Shown here in pieces: positions 9,036 through 18,449 of a stretch of DNA of 64,000 bases; position 1 is the stretch's first letter; every line of letters starts with the position of its first letter. A program made the position numbers and the translations under genes. The stretch spans positions 41,649 through 105,648 of the forward strand of contig CAZNYS010000005.1 in the NCBI GenBank assembly GCA_964577305.1, written 5' to 3'. Below the pieces are notes generated by a model. The model ran no database searches and was not told where the DNA came from. It was given only the letters and a program-made list of their open reading frames with translations. Source of the stretch: UBA9300 sp964577305 (GTDB lineage Bacteria; Bacteroidota; Bacteroidia; Bacteroidales; VadinHA17).

Positions 9036-10979
9036 ATGAAAAGAAATTCGATATTTAGTATTGTTTATCTATTCCTTGGTATACTTATCGTAAGTGTTGG
9101 ATGTAATAGTGCCAGAATGGATGATTATGATTACCCTATAAGGCCGGTCCCTTTTACTGATGTTGAAATAAAAGATGATTTCTGGGCACAAAGGATGAAA
9201 ACCAATCATGAAGTTACTATTCCCCTTGCGCTAAATAAAATAATAAACGATGGAAGGCTGGGAGACGACGAACGGTTTGCTGATCGTTTTATGGATGTAT
9301 TTAAAGTTGTTGAAGGAGTATGTTATTCCCTGCATACATTCCCTGATCCCAGGTTGGAAAACTATGTTGATTCAATCATCTGGCTTATTGGATTGGCTCA
9401 GGAAGATGATGGATATTTGTACTGTCATCCCCGTATCGGTCACAAAAGATGGGTACGAACCCATGTATCAACTCATGAGCTCTATAATATGGGACTTCTG
9501 CATGAAGCAGCAGTTGCCCATTATCAACTTACAGGAAAAAGAAACCTCTTGGACATTGCTATTAAGAATGCTGACCTGATAATAGATGAATTGGGTCCAG
9601 GAAAATTTGAAACTTACCCGGGTCATCAGGGAATATGTATGGGTCTTACAAAATTATACCGTGTGACAGGTGATAAAAGGTATCTGGAACAGGCCAGGTA
9701 TTTTCTTGATACAAGGGGTGTCGACAGTGTCGGGAAACCTCCCATCCGGTATAGCTCTGAAAAGACTACCTACAATCAGTCACATAAACCAGTTATTGAT
9801 CAGACTGAGGCTGTTGGGCATGCGGTGAGGGCATTATATATGTATGCAGGAATTGCTGATGTTGCAGCCCTGTCTGGTGATAGTGCCTATATGAATGCTA
9901 TTGATCGGATATGGGAAGATTTCACCGGCAAAAAGTTATATATTACAGGTGGTGCAGGCTCCAAAGGTGGTAATGAGGGCTTCGGACCTCCATACGAACT
10001 CCCCAATTCAACCGCTTATTGTGAAACCTGTGCTGGAGTTGCCAATGTGTTCTGGAATCACAGACTTTTTCTTTTACATGGTGAAGCTAAGTATATAGAT
10101 GTTATGGAACGTTCGCTATATAATAATGTATTATCAGGTATATCTCTGACGGGGGACAGTTTCTTTTACACAAACCGCCTGGAATCGAATGGCAGGGATG
10201 CCCGGAGAGAATGGTTCACATGGTCGTGCTGCCCGACAAATATAGTGCGGTTAATGCCTTGCCTGCCAGGTTATATATATGCTTACGATGAGGATGATAT
10301 TTATGTTAATCTTTTTGTGAGCAGTGAGACTTCAATTAATCTTGGTGGTAACGCAGTTGGTTTAAACCAGGTCAGTGGTTTCCCATGGAGTGGTAATGTA
10401 AAACTGGAACTCAGTCCTGAAAAGCCATGTGAATTCAGTTTACGTGTTAGGATACCCGGATGGTCATTAGACCAACCTGTTCCAGGTGATCTATATACAT
10501 TTGTTGATGAAGCCAGAGATATGCCAGTTCTGAAAGTGAACGGTGAACAATATCCTGTTACTATGGATAAGGGTTATACAGTTGTAACCAGGAAATGGAG
10601 AGAGGGAGATATTGTTGAACTGGATTTACCAATGGAAATAAGAAAAATCAAATCACACCCTAAGATAGAAGCAAATAAAAGCAGTCTGGCACTTCAGCGT
10701 GGGCCTCTTGTTTATTGTGCAGAGTGGCCGGATTATGATGATAAATGTGTTTTTGATATAATCATTGATGAAAAGACAACATTAAATGCTGAACACAGGC
10801 CAGATTTACTTGGAGGACTAACTGTAATTACGGGTGAGGCCAAGGGCAGTAAGCGTTTACTTAATGGTAGTCCGGTTATTTATGATAAAGATTTTACAGC
10901 GATTCCTTATTATGCATGGGCCCATCGTGGTGAAGGTCAAATGATAGTTTGGTTTGATGAAGGTCCCGCAGGAAATTAA
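9036..10979 (+). CDS. Glycoside hydrolase family 127-like lipoprotein (beta-L-arabinofuranosidase)
   Basis: 647 residues, lipobox VSVGC (Cys23). It belongs to the former DUF1680 family. The catalytic zinc site is visible: Glu330 and Cys332 in YCETCAG, and Cys398-Cys399 in WSCCPTN, equivalent to Glu338, Cys340, Cys417 and Cys418 of the Bifidobacterium enzyme HypBA1. The N-terminal half is an (alpha/alpha) barrel and the C-terminal quarter is beta-sandwich. The expected reaction is release of terminal beta-L-arabinofuranose. Members of this family also include related activities (GH146 type), so the exact linkage is open. It is co-directional with the GH31 gene upstream, likely one transcript ending at the hairpin near 11051. 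Confidence 0.88.
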   Translation: MKRNSIFSIVYLFLGILIVSVGCNSARMDDYDYPIRPVPFTDVEIKDDFWAQRMKTNHEVTIPLALNKIINDGRLGDDERFADRFMDVFKVVEGVCYSLHTFPDPRLENYVDSIIWLIGLAQEDDGYLYCHPRIGHKRWVRTHVSTHELYNMGLLHEAAVAHYQLTGKRNLLDIAIKNADLIIDELGPGKFETYPGHQGICMGLTKLYRVTGDKRYLEQARYFLDTRGVDSVGKPPIRYSSEKTTYNQSHKPVIDQTEAVGHAVRALYMYAGIADVAALSGDSAYMNAIDRIWEDFTGKKLYITGGAGSKGGNEGFGPPYELPNSTAYCETCAGVANVFWNHRLFLLHGEAKYIDVMERSLYNNVLSGISLTGDSFFYTNRLESNGRDARREWFTWSCCPTNIVRLMPCLPGYIYAYDEDDIYVNLFVSSETSINLGGNAVGLNQVSGFPWSGNVKLELSPEKPCEFSLRVRIPGWSLDQPVPGDLYTFVDEARDMPVLKVNGEQYPVTMDKGYTVVTRKWREGDIVELDLPMEIRKIKSHPKIEANKSSLALQRGPLVYCAEWPDYDDKCVFDIIIDEKTTLNAEHRPDLLGGLTVITGEAKGSKRLLNGSPVIYDKDFTAIPYYAWAHRGEGQMIVWFDEGPAGN

Positions 10980-11050
10980 AGGATTCTGTTCCATTTAATA
11001 AATCCTATACATTTCAGGTTAGAATGTTTGTATTAAAAAGAAAGCAAAAG

Positions 11051-11075
11051 AAAGGGCTCTGCAATAGAGCCCTTT
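11051..11075 (+). terminator. Rho-independent terminator between convergent PUL units
   Basis: AAAGGGCTCT and AGAGCCCTTT form a perfect 10-bp stem around GCAAT. The stem is preceded by A-rich sequence and followed by CTT, so it can act in both directions between the GH127 gene and the convergent GH31 gene. Confidence 0.8.
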
Positions 11076-11136
11076 CTTACCCAATCTAAACCCCATGATC
11101 AACCCGAATCATGAACCTAAATTCATATATCCAATA

Positions 11137-13386
11137 TTACTCTTTAAAATTAACTGCTAATCTTTCACCTTTATATTCTACATTCTTTTCAATAGTACTA
11201 TCTGAAATCACTTCAATTAATAAGCTTTTACTTATCCCGTGCTCGGTTTCATTGTTTGCATAAGGTTCTATGATTAAGATTTTATCATTATCATACCATT
11301 GAAATACAGTCCGGAAAAACTCGCTATTTTTATAATCGTTGCTTATTCCATCATCCTCATACATTTTAAATACTCCATCAGCACCTGTATATATTTTAAT
11401 GGTTACAGGTTTATCACTGGGTTCGTCAACATATTGTCTGACAGGATCCAATGGTATTATACTTCCTGCCTTTACGAAAAGAGGAATAGTTGATAAATCT
11501 GCATATACATTAACATAAGTTTTACCGTAATACCTGCGTTTTGACCAGAATCCGTACCATAAGCCTTCAGGTAGATAAACATCTCTGTTAACTGCGCCTT
11601 CCCTGGTTATCGGTGCAACTAATATATTCTCTCCCCATAGATATTCATCCTCACATTTAACTGCATATGGATCATCAGGATAATGTAACCATAAAGCCCT
11701 CATGATTGGTAAGCCGGTATCATAATTCTCCCTGGCCGCTGAGTATACATAAGGAATCAAACGATATCGCAATTCAAGATATTTCTTACATATTGGTTCA
11801 ATTTTTTCATTCAATAATTTACTTGAGTCAGGAGCAGTAGATCCCGTGTGGGTAGGCACTACCTCATTGGGGCCCATATCCCCAGTGCTCCATCCCCATG
11901 GCCTGTGAAGGTACCATAACCTTCCATGGGATCTGAATAACGGAGTGAAAGCTGCAAACTGGAACCAGCGAGCATATAATTCTCCGGAATACTCTGACGT
12001 TGGTGTAAACCCGCCTATGTCAGTCCCCCAGTAGGGTGAAGCGCTGAGAGAAGCATTAATACCTACAGCTACGTGTGCCTTTAATGTAGCCCATAATGAA
12101 AAAACATCTCCCGACCATATCCAACCACCGAATTTCTGCATGCCTGCATAACCCGTTCTGTGTAAACTGAATGGGCGTATATCAGGTTGTTCAAGTAATG
12201 ATCCCTCATAATAGATCATATGTCTTGTAAGCCTGCCATCAACTGGAAGACCATCACCATCATCAGGCCACCATCCTTCTATACCTGTACTCAATACTTC
12301 CTTGTGCATCTGCCAGTAATTATATGCATAATCCATCCCTTTATCAGTTTCTGGAGGTTTCATTTCTCCATGTAATGAATTAGGAGCTCTGTTAACATGC
12401 AGGACAATCTTAAAATTATCCTCATGCAAACGATCAATCATCTCCTGTGGTTTGTCAAATGCTTCAGGATTAAACTCTACTGTTCCATGTCCCTTATTCC
12501 AACCAATAGGGCAATATCCTGTCCCCAGATAAATAAGTGCATCACATGGTAATTTTTTCGAGCGGAAAATTCTTGCTGTCTCCATTACTTCTTCAGGACC
12601 CCTTGCTAAAGTGCGATGACTCTGCATATATCCAAAAGCCCATTTAGGGGGCAGAGGAGCTCTTCCTGTAATAAGATTGTATTCAGATATCGCTCTTCCA
12701 GGATAATCTAGCCTAGTTATAAACAAATCAATTGGTAAGGTGCTTTCCTTATCCATCTTTGAATTTTCACGGGGTATATATAATCCTTCTTCATTTCTTA
12801 GGTCAAAACTTCCACTATAAGGACGATGGAAAAAGATAGAAGATCCTTCTGTATCTATAAGGAAAGGTACCGGTATTTTTGAACCCCAGATTTGATATTC
12901 ATGTGCCCGGTGTCCCTTATCCATAGATTCATAACTGCCATTTTTGTTAAGTTTCTGGCCACCACTTCCAAGCCCGTATATTGGTTTATTGCTTTTTAGG
13001 AATTTTACAACACCTTCTTCTGTTATGGTAATTCTCTGGAATTCCTTACCTGAACTATCATATAATGATACTAAGACAGGATTATTACTTATTCTACCAG
13101 TAAAAACCCCAATTCTGAAGGTTTTTGCTTCATCGTTGAGGGTTTTTGCTTTGAATTCAGGACCAGCCCATTTCTGTTTTCCCAATACAAGATCCTGCTT
13201 CAATGGTATTACATTACCAGATATATCCATCGGCAAGAATGTCATACGAATACTATAATCACTTATAGCTGTAATGGACAATTCAAGATTTTCGTCCATA
13301 ATCTTAATAGGATTCTGAGCTGATATATTTTGTACTAGCAATATTAATAATGCAATAAATGAATGCAATCTCTTTATTGTTATCAT
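11137..13386 (-). CDS. Glycoside hydrolase family 31, secreted
   Basis: 749 residues with a Sec signal peptide (MITIKRLHSFIALLILL, cleavage after ISAQ). N-terminal beta-sandwich to about 240, barrel from PPKWAFGYMQSHRTL. Catalytic nucleophile Asp375 in GWWPDDGDG and acid/base Asp427 in WIWSGDVFSLW, then PYWGTDIGGF. The C-terminal beta domains end with MYEDDGIS as in the other GH31. The motif order and the YLGTGYCPIGWN segment are shared with the gene at 6657, so the two are paralogues of one subfamily. It is the third gene of the susC-susD-GH31 unit (71 bases after susD), which ties it to the same imported glycan. Confidence 0.92.
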   Translation of the reverse strand: MITIKRLHSFIALLILLVQNISAQNPIKIMDENLELSITAISDYSIRMTFLPMDISGNVIPLKQDLVLGKQKWAGPEFKAKTLNDEAKTFRIGVFTGRISNNPVLVSLYDSSGKEFQRITITEEGVVKFLKSNKPIYGLGSGGQKLNKNGSYESMDKGHRAHEYQIWGSKIPVPFLIDTEGSSIFFHRPYSGSFDLRNEEGLYIPRENSKMDKESTLPIDLFITRLDYPGRAISEYNLITGRAPLPPKWAFGYMQSHRTLARGPEEVMETARIFRSKKLPCDALIYLGTGYCPIGWNKGHGTVEFNPEAFDKPQEMIDRLHEDNFKIVLHVNRAPNSLHGEMKPPETDKGMDYAYNYWQMHKEVLSTGIEGWWPDDGDGLPVDGRLTRHMIYYEGSLLEQPDIRPFSLHRTGYAGMQKFGGWIWSGDVFSLWATLKAHVAVGINASLSASPYWGTDIGGFTPTSEYSGELYARWFQFAAFTPLFRSHGRLWYLHRPWGWSTGDMGPNEVVPTHTGSTAPDSSKLLNEKIEPICKKYLELRYRLIPYVYSAARENYDTGLPIMRALWLHYPDDPYAVKCEDEYLWGENILVAPITREGAVNRDVYLPEGLWYGFWSKRRYYGKTYVNVYADLSTIPLFVKAGSIIPLDPVRQYVDEPSDKPVTIKIYTGADGVFKMYEDDGISNDYKNSEFFRTVFQWYDNDKILIIEPYANNETEHGISKSLLIEVISDSTIEKNVEYKGERLAVNFKE

Positions 13387-13456
13387 TGCTTTCTATTTTA
13401 AGAAATAGCGAAAACCTGGCCCAATTGAAATACTGGACCAGGTTCATTATTAACAT

Positions 13457-15073
13457 TTAGTAACCCGGATTTTGTGTTAAATTAGGATTTTTATTCAATT
13501 CATCTTCAGGAATCGGGAAAAGACTCCTGTGATCACCATTAGGACGGTGTGATAACCATGATTTTGTTGTAAAAACCTCGAATCTTATCATATCCTGCCT
13601 GCGACGGGCTTCCTGTGCAAACTCCCATCCTAATTCATCCAGAAACCTTCCGAATAATACATCTTCCCCTCCTTCAATCTCAACTAAGACTCCTTCTTCT
13701 ACATAACCATAATTATAAGAGCTTCCCTGCATTAAATCTTCACCGGTAACAACAGCCTTTGAAGGGTTGTCTTTAAATGCTCTTTCCCTTACCTGGGTAA
13801 CCAAAGCAGCTGCATCATCAGCAAGTCCTGTCCTCAATAAGCATTCTGCTTTCATCATAAGAATATCTCCGTATCTGAATACAGGAACATCATTGCTTAA
13901 ATGAGCATCAGCTCCCATTTTAAACTCAAATTTTCCCAAACGGTAACCTTCCATTTCACCTGCCTCGAATATCCCCCTGAGTTCATTCTTAAACTGAAGA
14001 GGAGTAACATTATCGAGCATTGAACGGATTGTATCACCACTTGTTGAAATCATATAACCTGATATCCAGCTATCTTCAAGTCTGGTGTCATCAGGATCAT
14101 ACGTATCAATAAACTGAGGAATACCACAACTGCCTCCATATCCCCATGGTGGTGCTTTGAAATTCCACACTGACTGAGTGGAGCTTGGTAGTGTTTTTAA
14201 ATGGGTTCGAAAGTTCATTCCATAAATTTCATCAAAAGGAACAGTAAAAATCAATTCGCATGAATTTTGGTTCTCGGTAATAAAACAATCACTAAAATTA
14301 TTTTCAAGCTGATAGGCATCTGAGGCGATTATATCATTACACTCTGAAATACATTCAGCCCACTTAGCATTACCGGTATATACTTCAGCATTGAGATACA
14401 TTTTTGCCAGCAATGCCTTGGCAGCCCATTTATTCCAACGCGCATAAGTCACAGGACTAACCTCCTCGGAAAGATAAATCAGACTTTCATTAATCTGGCT
14501 TACAATAAAATCAAAAACCTCAGTTCTGGTATTTTGTTCAGGTAAATATCCTTCTTCTATATCGTACATTGTGGTAACCGGAATGTTCCCAAACGCGTCA
14601 CATAAAATATACAAATAAAATGCTCTTGCTACTTTCAATTCGGATAGGGCTGAATTACTTAATTCCTCATTAAGGGGAATAATACCTTCTTCAATCTGAT
14701 AAATAGCCCTGTTGCAGTTTGTTATTCCCATGTAACATCTGTCCCATAGGCCGTTTGTATGGCTCTGTAGTGATGTCCAGGTATGCTCATGCATTCTTTG
14801 GTAAACACCACCATCATACCATCCTCTGGGTCGTGAACAGGTTGCAACTTCATCAGAACATTCTTCCATTGTATCGAAATAGCCATGCCATCCATGGTAT
14901 ACATCTCTCAGAGTAGAGTATGCAGGTCCCATTAGAGATGGTAAGTCTTTAGCCTCAGGAGTAAACTGCTCTGCTGTCAAATCAGAAAACACTTCCTCAC
15001 TCAAATCAGTACATGAACTCATAGTTATTATGAGTACAGCTACTGTAAGAATAATATATTTAATAGATTTCAT
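13457..15073 (-). CDS. SusD/RagB family glycan-binding lipoprotein
   Basis: 538 residues; lipoprotein signal TMSSC (Cys21). The N-terminal TPR-like helices contain LWDRCYMGITNCNRAIYQIE and ARAFYLYILCDAFGNIP, a hallmark of SusD. The C-terminal part has YRLGKFE, the FRYGDILMMKAECLLRTG motif and the closing DELGWEFAQEARRRQDMIRF and LFPIPEDELNKNPNLTQNPGY type ending. It forms the outer-membrane lid on the SusC partner encoded immediately upstream (23 bases). Ligand specificity cannot be read from sequence; the flanking GH31 and GH127 genes suggest an arabinose- and alpha-glycoside-containing glycan. Confidence 0.96.
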   Translation of the reverse strand: MKSIKYIILTVAVLIITMSSCTDLSEEVFSDLTAEQFTPEAKDLPSLMGPAYSTLRDVYHGWHGYFDTMEECSDEVATCSRPRGWYDGGVYQRMHEHTWTSLQSHTNGLWDRCYMGITNCNRAIYQIEEGIIPLNEELSNSALSELKVARAFYLYILCDAFGNIPVTTMYDIEEGYLPEQNTRTEVFDFIVSQINESLIYLSEEVSPVTYARWNKWAAKALLAKMYLNAEVYTGNAKWAECISECNDIIASDAYQLENNFSDCFITENQNSCELIFTVPFDEIYGMNFRTHLKTLPSSTQSVWNFKAPPWGYGGSCGIPQFIDTYDPDDTRLEDSWISGYMISTSGDTIRSMLDNVTPLQFKNELRGIFEAGEMEGYRLGKFEFKMGADAHLSNDVPVFRYGDILMMKAECLLRTGLADDAAALVTQVRERAFKDNPSKAVVTGEDLMQGSSYNYGYVEEGVLVEIEGGEDVLFGRFLDELGWEFAQEARRRQDMIRFEVFTTKSWLSHRPNGDHRSLFPIPEDELNKNPNLTQNPGY

Positions 15074-15096
15074 TTTTATAATAGTTTTATTAGCGA

Positions 15097-18000
15097 TTAA
15101 AAAGTAATATTAAATCCAAGAGTATAAGTTCTTGTTGTAGGATATTTATCGAGTGGGTCATTCCCTGGAGAAAGGCCATTTCTATTTACTTCCGGGTCAA
15201 TTCCTGAATAACCTGTAAAGGTCATTAGGTTGAGAACCGATACGTATATATTTGCGTTTTTAATGAAACTTATTGATTTAACATTAAAATCATAGCCAAG
15301 TGTTACGTTATCTATTTTCCAGTAATCGCCATCTTCAATATAATAGCTAGTATAATCCTGAATATCTGCCAGCCTGACTTTGCCAAAAACCAGATCTAAA
15401 CCTGATTTAAGATTATTATAATTTGAAAGTGCAGCTGGATTTTCAAAAAACATCCTTTGGAAATTAAGGATTTGGAATCCAAAGGCACCCCTCATGTTAA
15501 TTTCAAGCTCAAAGTTCTTATATTTAAATTTATTATTCCAACTGGCATAATGTTTCGGCAAACCATTACCTAAAACCTGCATGTCATCAGGTGTTTTATC
15601 GGCACTGGCAACAAGCTCACCGTCAGAATTTTCGATTATCCAATAACCATCTTCATCAATATCAACAACCTTCCACCCCCAAAAATTTCCAATTGGTTCT
15701 CCTACCTTAACCCTATGGGTGCTTGCTTGAATTGGTGGCGTTGTATATCCGGTATCGAAGAAATCATTTGTTGTCTCATAGAGATCATTACTTAAAGAAA
15801 TAAGCTTATTCTTATTAGTTGAGTAGGTAATTAAGGATACCCATTCAAAATTCATTGTCTTTACGGGAATTATTTTCAACATAGACTCAATACCCCTGTT
15901 TTCAATTTGTCCTACGTTAGCAATAATTGAGCTATAAAGATATGGAGGTGTAGGCACCTGGTAATTCCATAGCATGTCCTTGGTTAATCTATAGTAATAA
16001 TCAAGAGTAAAATTGATCTTGCTATTCAAAAATACCATATCCACCCCAATATTCGTTTCTACTTTTTTCTCCCACCTTAGGTCTGGATTAGGATTACTCG
16101 CAGGTGTAATCTCTTTTATCCATTCACCGTTAACCAAAACATTGCTTCCATAGGAGAGCCGTGTTAAAGATAAGTAGGGATCTGTTGGAATAGTCCCTGT
16201 AACTCCGTATCCGGCTCTTAGTTTCAGGTCATCAAACAGATTTACATTTTCCATAAAGGACTCTTCCGTTAAGCGCCATCCAAATGATATTGCAGGAAAC
16301 ATTCCCCATTTATGATTCTCGCCAAATTTTGAAGATCCTTCATACCTTAAGCTAGCGAGTAATAAATATTTATCTTTATAATTATAATTCAACCTGCCAA
16401 AAAACCCCACAAGCTTTGATAAGCTGCGATAACTATCCATATCAGCTTTCCCGACCAGTAATGCCCCGCCTAATTCAAGGTTATCAAATGTGAATTCATC
16501 AGCAGGGAAATCATAATTTGAAGCCTCAAATTGCTCATACAAATATTCTTGGTAACTATATCCTCCCAACAAAGATATTCTGTGATTGTCAATTATCTTG
16601 TTATATTCAGTAGTAAATTCAAGTAGGTTTTCATTATGATTCCTGTAATCACGTGAGGCATAACCAGTCTGGCCAAGATTCAGGGATTCTGGATTTTCGG
16701 AAGTTCTGTAGAATGCTCTTTCCTGGTCCCTTTGATATCTGGAGAGCAGTAATTTTGATTCTAAACCAGTAAAAGGTCTAAGCGATATACTGCCATAAAA
16801 TCTCATAACCCTTGCCTTGCTGTAACCAGTAGCCTCTTCCAACAAGGATACAGGATTGTCATACATATATATTCCACGATTGATCCAGTTGCCGTCATCA
16901 TCCTTTACTCTGTCAGTTGGATTCCTCCTTATCGCCTGGTTATAAGCATAACTATTAAAGCTTCCTCCTCCTGTTGTACCTGGATGTTCTTCAAATTTAC
17001 CATTGAACCCGGCATTTATCCTTAAAACATTATCGAACATAGAATGATTAATGTCCAGTCTGCCGTTTAATTGATTAACTCCGGATTTAATGAATATCCC
17101 CTGGTCGCTTCTGGTATTAACAGATGCTATATAGTTCGATGTATTACTACCTCCTTTAAGAGAGAAGTTATTCATATAACTTACAGGATGGTCTCTCATT
17201 ATTGCATCAATCCAATCTGTACTATATCCATGATCTATCAAAGACATGCCCTCCTCGGAATTTAATCTTCTATAGTCTTCAGCATCAAGTAATTCTGGTT
17301 TGCGTGCAATCGTTTGAAAGTTTACATAACCATTGTATTCAATTGTCGTTGGTGTTACACCCCTGACCTTCTTTGTCGTGATCAGGATCACTCCATTTGT
17401 TCCACGGGTTCCGTAAATTGCGGCTGCAGAACCATCTTTTAATACATCAATAGATTCAATATCCTGGGGAGCAACAGTATTGAGTTCACCCGGGATACCA
17501 TCAATGAGTACCAGTGGTGATGTACTTGAAAAGATAGATGTAATTCCCCTAAGCATGATCTGTGAATCATCTGTCGGATCTCCACTTGGACTGGTGATCG
17601 ATAAACCGGCAACTTTGCCCTGAATTAGTTGTCCGGCATCTTTTACAGTTCCTACATTAAAGTCCTCCGCTTTAACACTTGATATTGCCGTAGTAACTTC
17701 TTCTTTCTTCAAAGTTCCATAACCAATTACTACTATTTCATCAATCCCCAGAACATCCTCTTCCATGGTTAGATTAATTACTGACTGATTTCCAATTTCT
17801 ACACGAATTGTTTTCATTCCTACAAAAGAAAAAACCAGGTATTGTGAAGTATTATCTACCTCGATAGAGTATGTACCATCCGAGTTGGTGTTAACCCCCG
17901 TTAAAGTACCTTCAACAGTAATTGTTACTCCCGGTATGGGAGTACCATCCACTCCTGTTACTGTTCCTGTTATCATGCGACTTTGGGCTGAAACAATGCT

Positions 18001-18105
18001 AATTGAACACATGATAATTAATGTGAATAGCACTATGCGTTTACAGGCTTTTTGAAGCCATTCTTTATAGTAGCTATTACTGCGATAAAATCTAAAATTT
18101 GTCAT
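15097..18105 (-). CDS. SusC/RagA family TonB-dependent transporter
   Basis: 1002 residues. Signal region to about residue 40 (cleavage after VSAQ), carboxypeptidase-regulatory-like domain at about 43-120 (ITGTVTGVDGTPIPGVTI), TonB-box-like segment DEIVVIGYGTLKKEEVT, then the plug with YGTRGTNGVILITTKK and a 22-strand-type barrel ending TYTLGFNITF. It imports oligosaccharides across the outer membrane using TonB energy together with SusD. It is the first gene of susC-susD-GH31. No HTCS, SusR or anti-sigma/ECF regulator is encoded next to it, so its regulator lies elsewhere or it is controlled with the upstream TRAP operon. Confidence 0.96.
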   Translation of the reverse strand: MTNFRFYRSNSYYKEWLQKACKRIVLFTLIIMCSISIVSAQSRMITGTVTGVDGTPIPGVTITVEGTLTGVNTNSDGTYSIEVDNTSQYLVFSFVGMKTIRVEIGNQSVINLTMEEDVLGIDEIVVIGYGTLKKEEVTTAISSVKAEDFNVGTVKDAGQLIQGKVAGLSITSPSGDPTDDSQIMLRGITSIFSSTSPLVLIDGIPGELNTVAPQDIESIDVLKDGSAAAIYGTRGTNGVILITTKKVRGVTPTTIEYNGYVNFQTIARKPELLDAEDYRRLNSEEGMSLIDHGYSTDWIDAIMRDHPVSYMNNFSLKGGSNTSNYIASVNTRSDQGIFIKSGVNQLNGRLDINHSMFDNVLRINAGFNGKFEEHPGTTGGGSFNSYAYNQAIRRNPTDRVKDDDGNWINRGIYMYDNPVSLLEEATGYSKARVMRFYGSISLRPFTGLESKLLLSRYQRDQERAFYRTSENPESLNLGQTGYASRDYRNHNENLLEFTTEYNKIIDNHRISLLGGYSYQEYLYEQFEASNYDFPADEFTFDNLELGGALLVGKADMDSYRSLSKLVGFFGRLNYNYKDKYLLLASLRYEGSSKFGENHKWGMFPAISFGWRLTEESFMENVNLFDDLKLRAGYGVTGTIPTDPYLSLTRLSYGSNVLVNGEWIKEITPASNPNPDLRWEKKVETNIGVDMVFLNSKINFTLDYYYRLTKDMLWNYQVPTPPYLYSSIIANVGQIENRGIESMLKIIPVKTMNFEWVSLITYSTNKNKLISLSNDLYETTNDFFDTGYTTPPIQASTHRVKVGEPIGNFWGWKVVDIDEDGYWIIENSDGELVASADKTPDDMQVLGNGLPKHYASWNNKFKYKNFELEINMRGAFGFQILNFQRMFFENPAALSNYNNLKSGLDLVFGKVRLADIQDYTSYYIEDGDYWKIDNVTLGYDFNVKSISFIKNANIYVSVLNLMTFTGYSGIDPEVNRNGLSPGNDPLDKYPTTRTYTLGFNITF

Positions 18106-18449
18106 AAATTATTTAATTAGGTTTAGTAATAAGATTGATTATAAAAAGTCATTGAATCACATATTTTTATTATACTTATTAATTTGACATAGCTTAAATA
18201 AACCTTGTTGAATTATATGAATCCCCTTTCCTTATTGGGTACAATTTAAAATAATATATTGATAATTCAAAATATTATTACATGAAATAATTAATGTTTT
18301 TGGTATATCAGGTTATGTGAAGTTATGCAGTCAGAAATTCAAGAGATTAAATATCAATTTATTATAATTTGTATTATATTTAATATAAAATTAGTCCTGG
18401 AAAATGGTGCTGAATTCATGAGAAAAACTTTCTTGAAATATAATAAACA
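18106..18449. other. AT-rich intergenic region, TRAP operon to susC
   Basis: 344 bases between the end of dctM and the start of susC, both on the minus strand. It is very AT-rich and should hold the susC promoter, but I find no exact CAAAnnTA (reverse of TAnnTTTG) in it. A run near 18364-18390 (TAATTTGTATTATATTTAAT) is partly self-complementary but lacks a GC stem. No gene or repeat seen. Confidence 0.5.
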
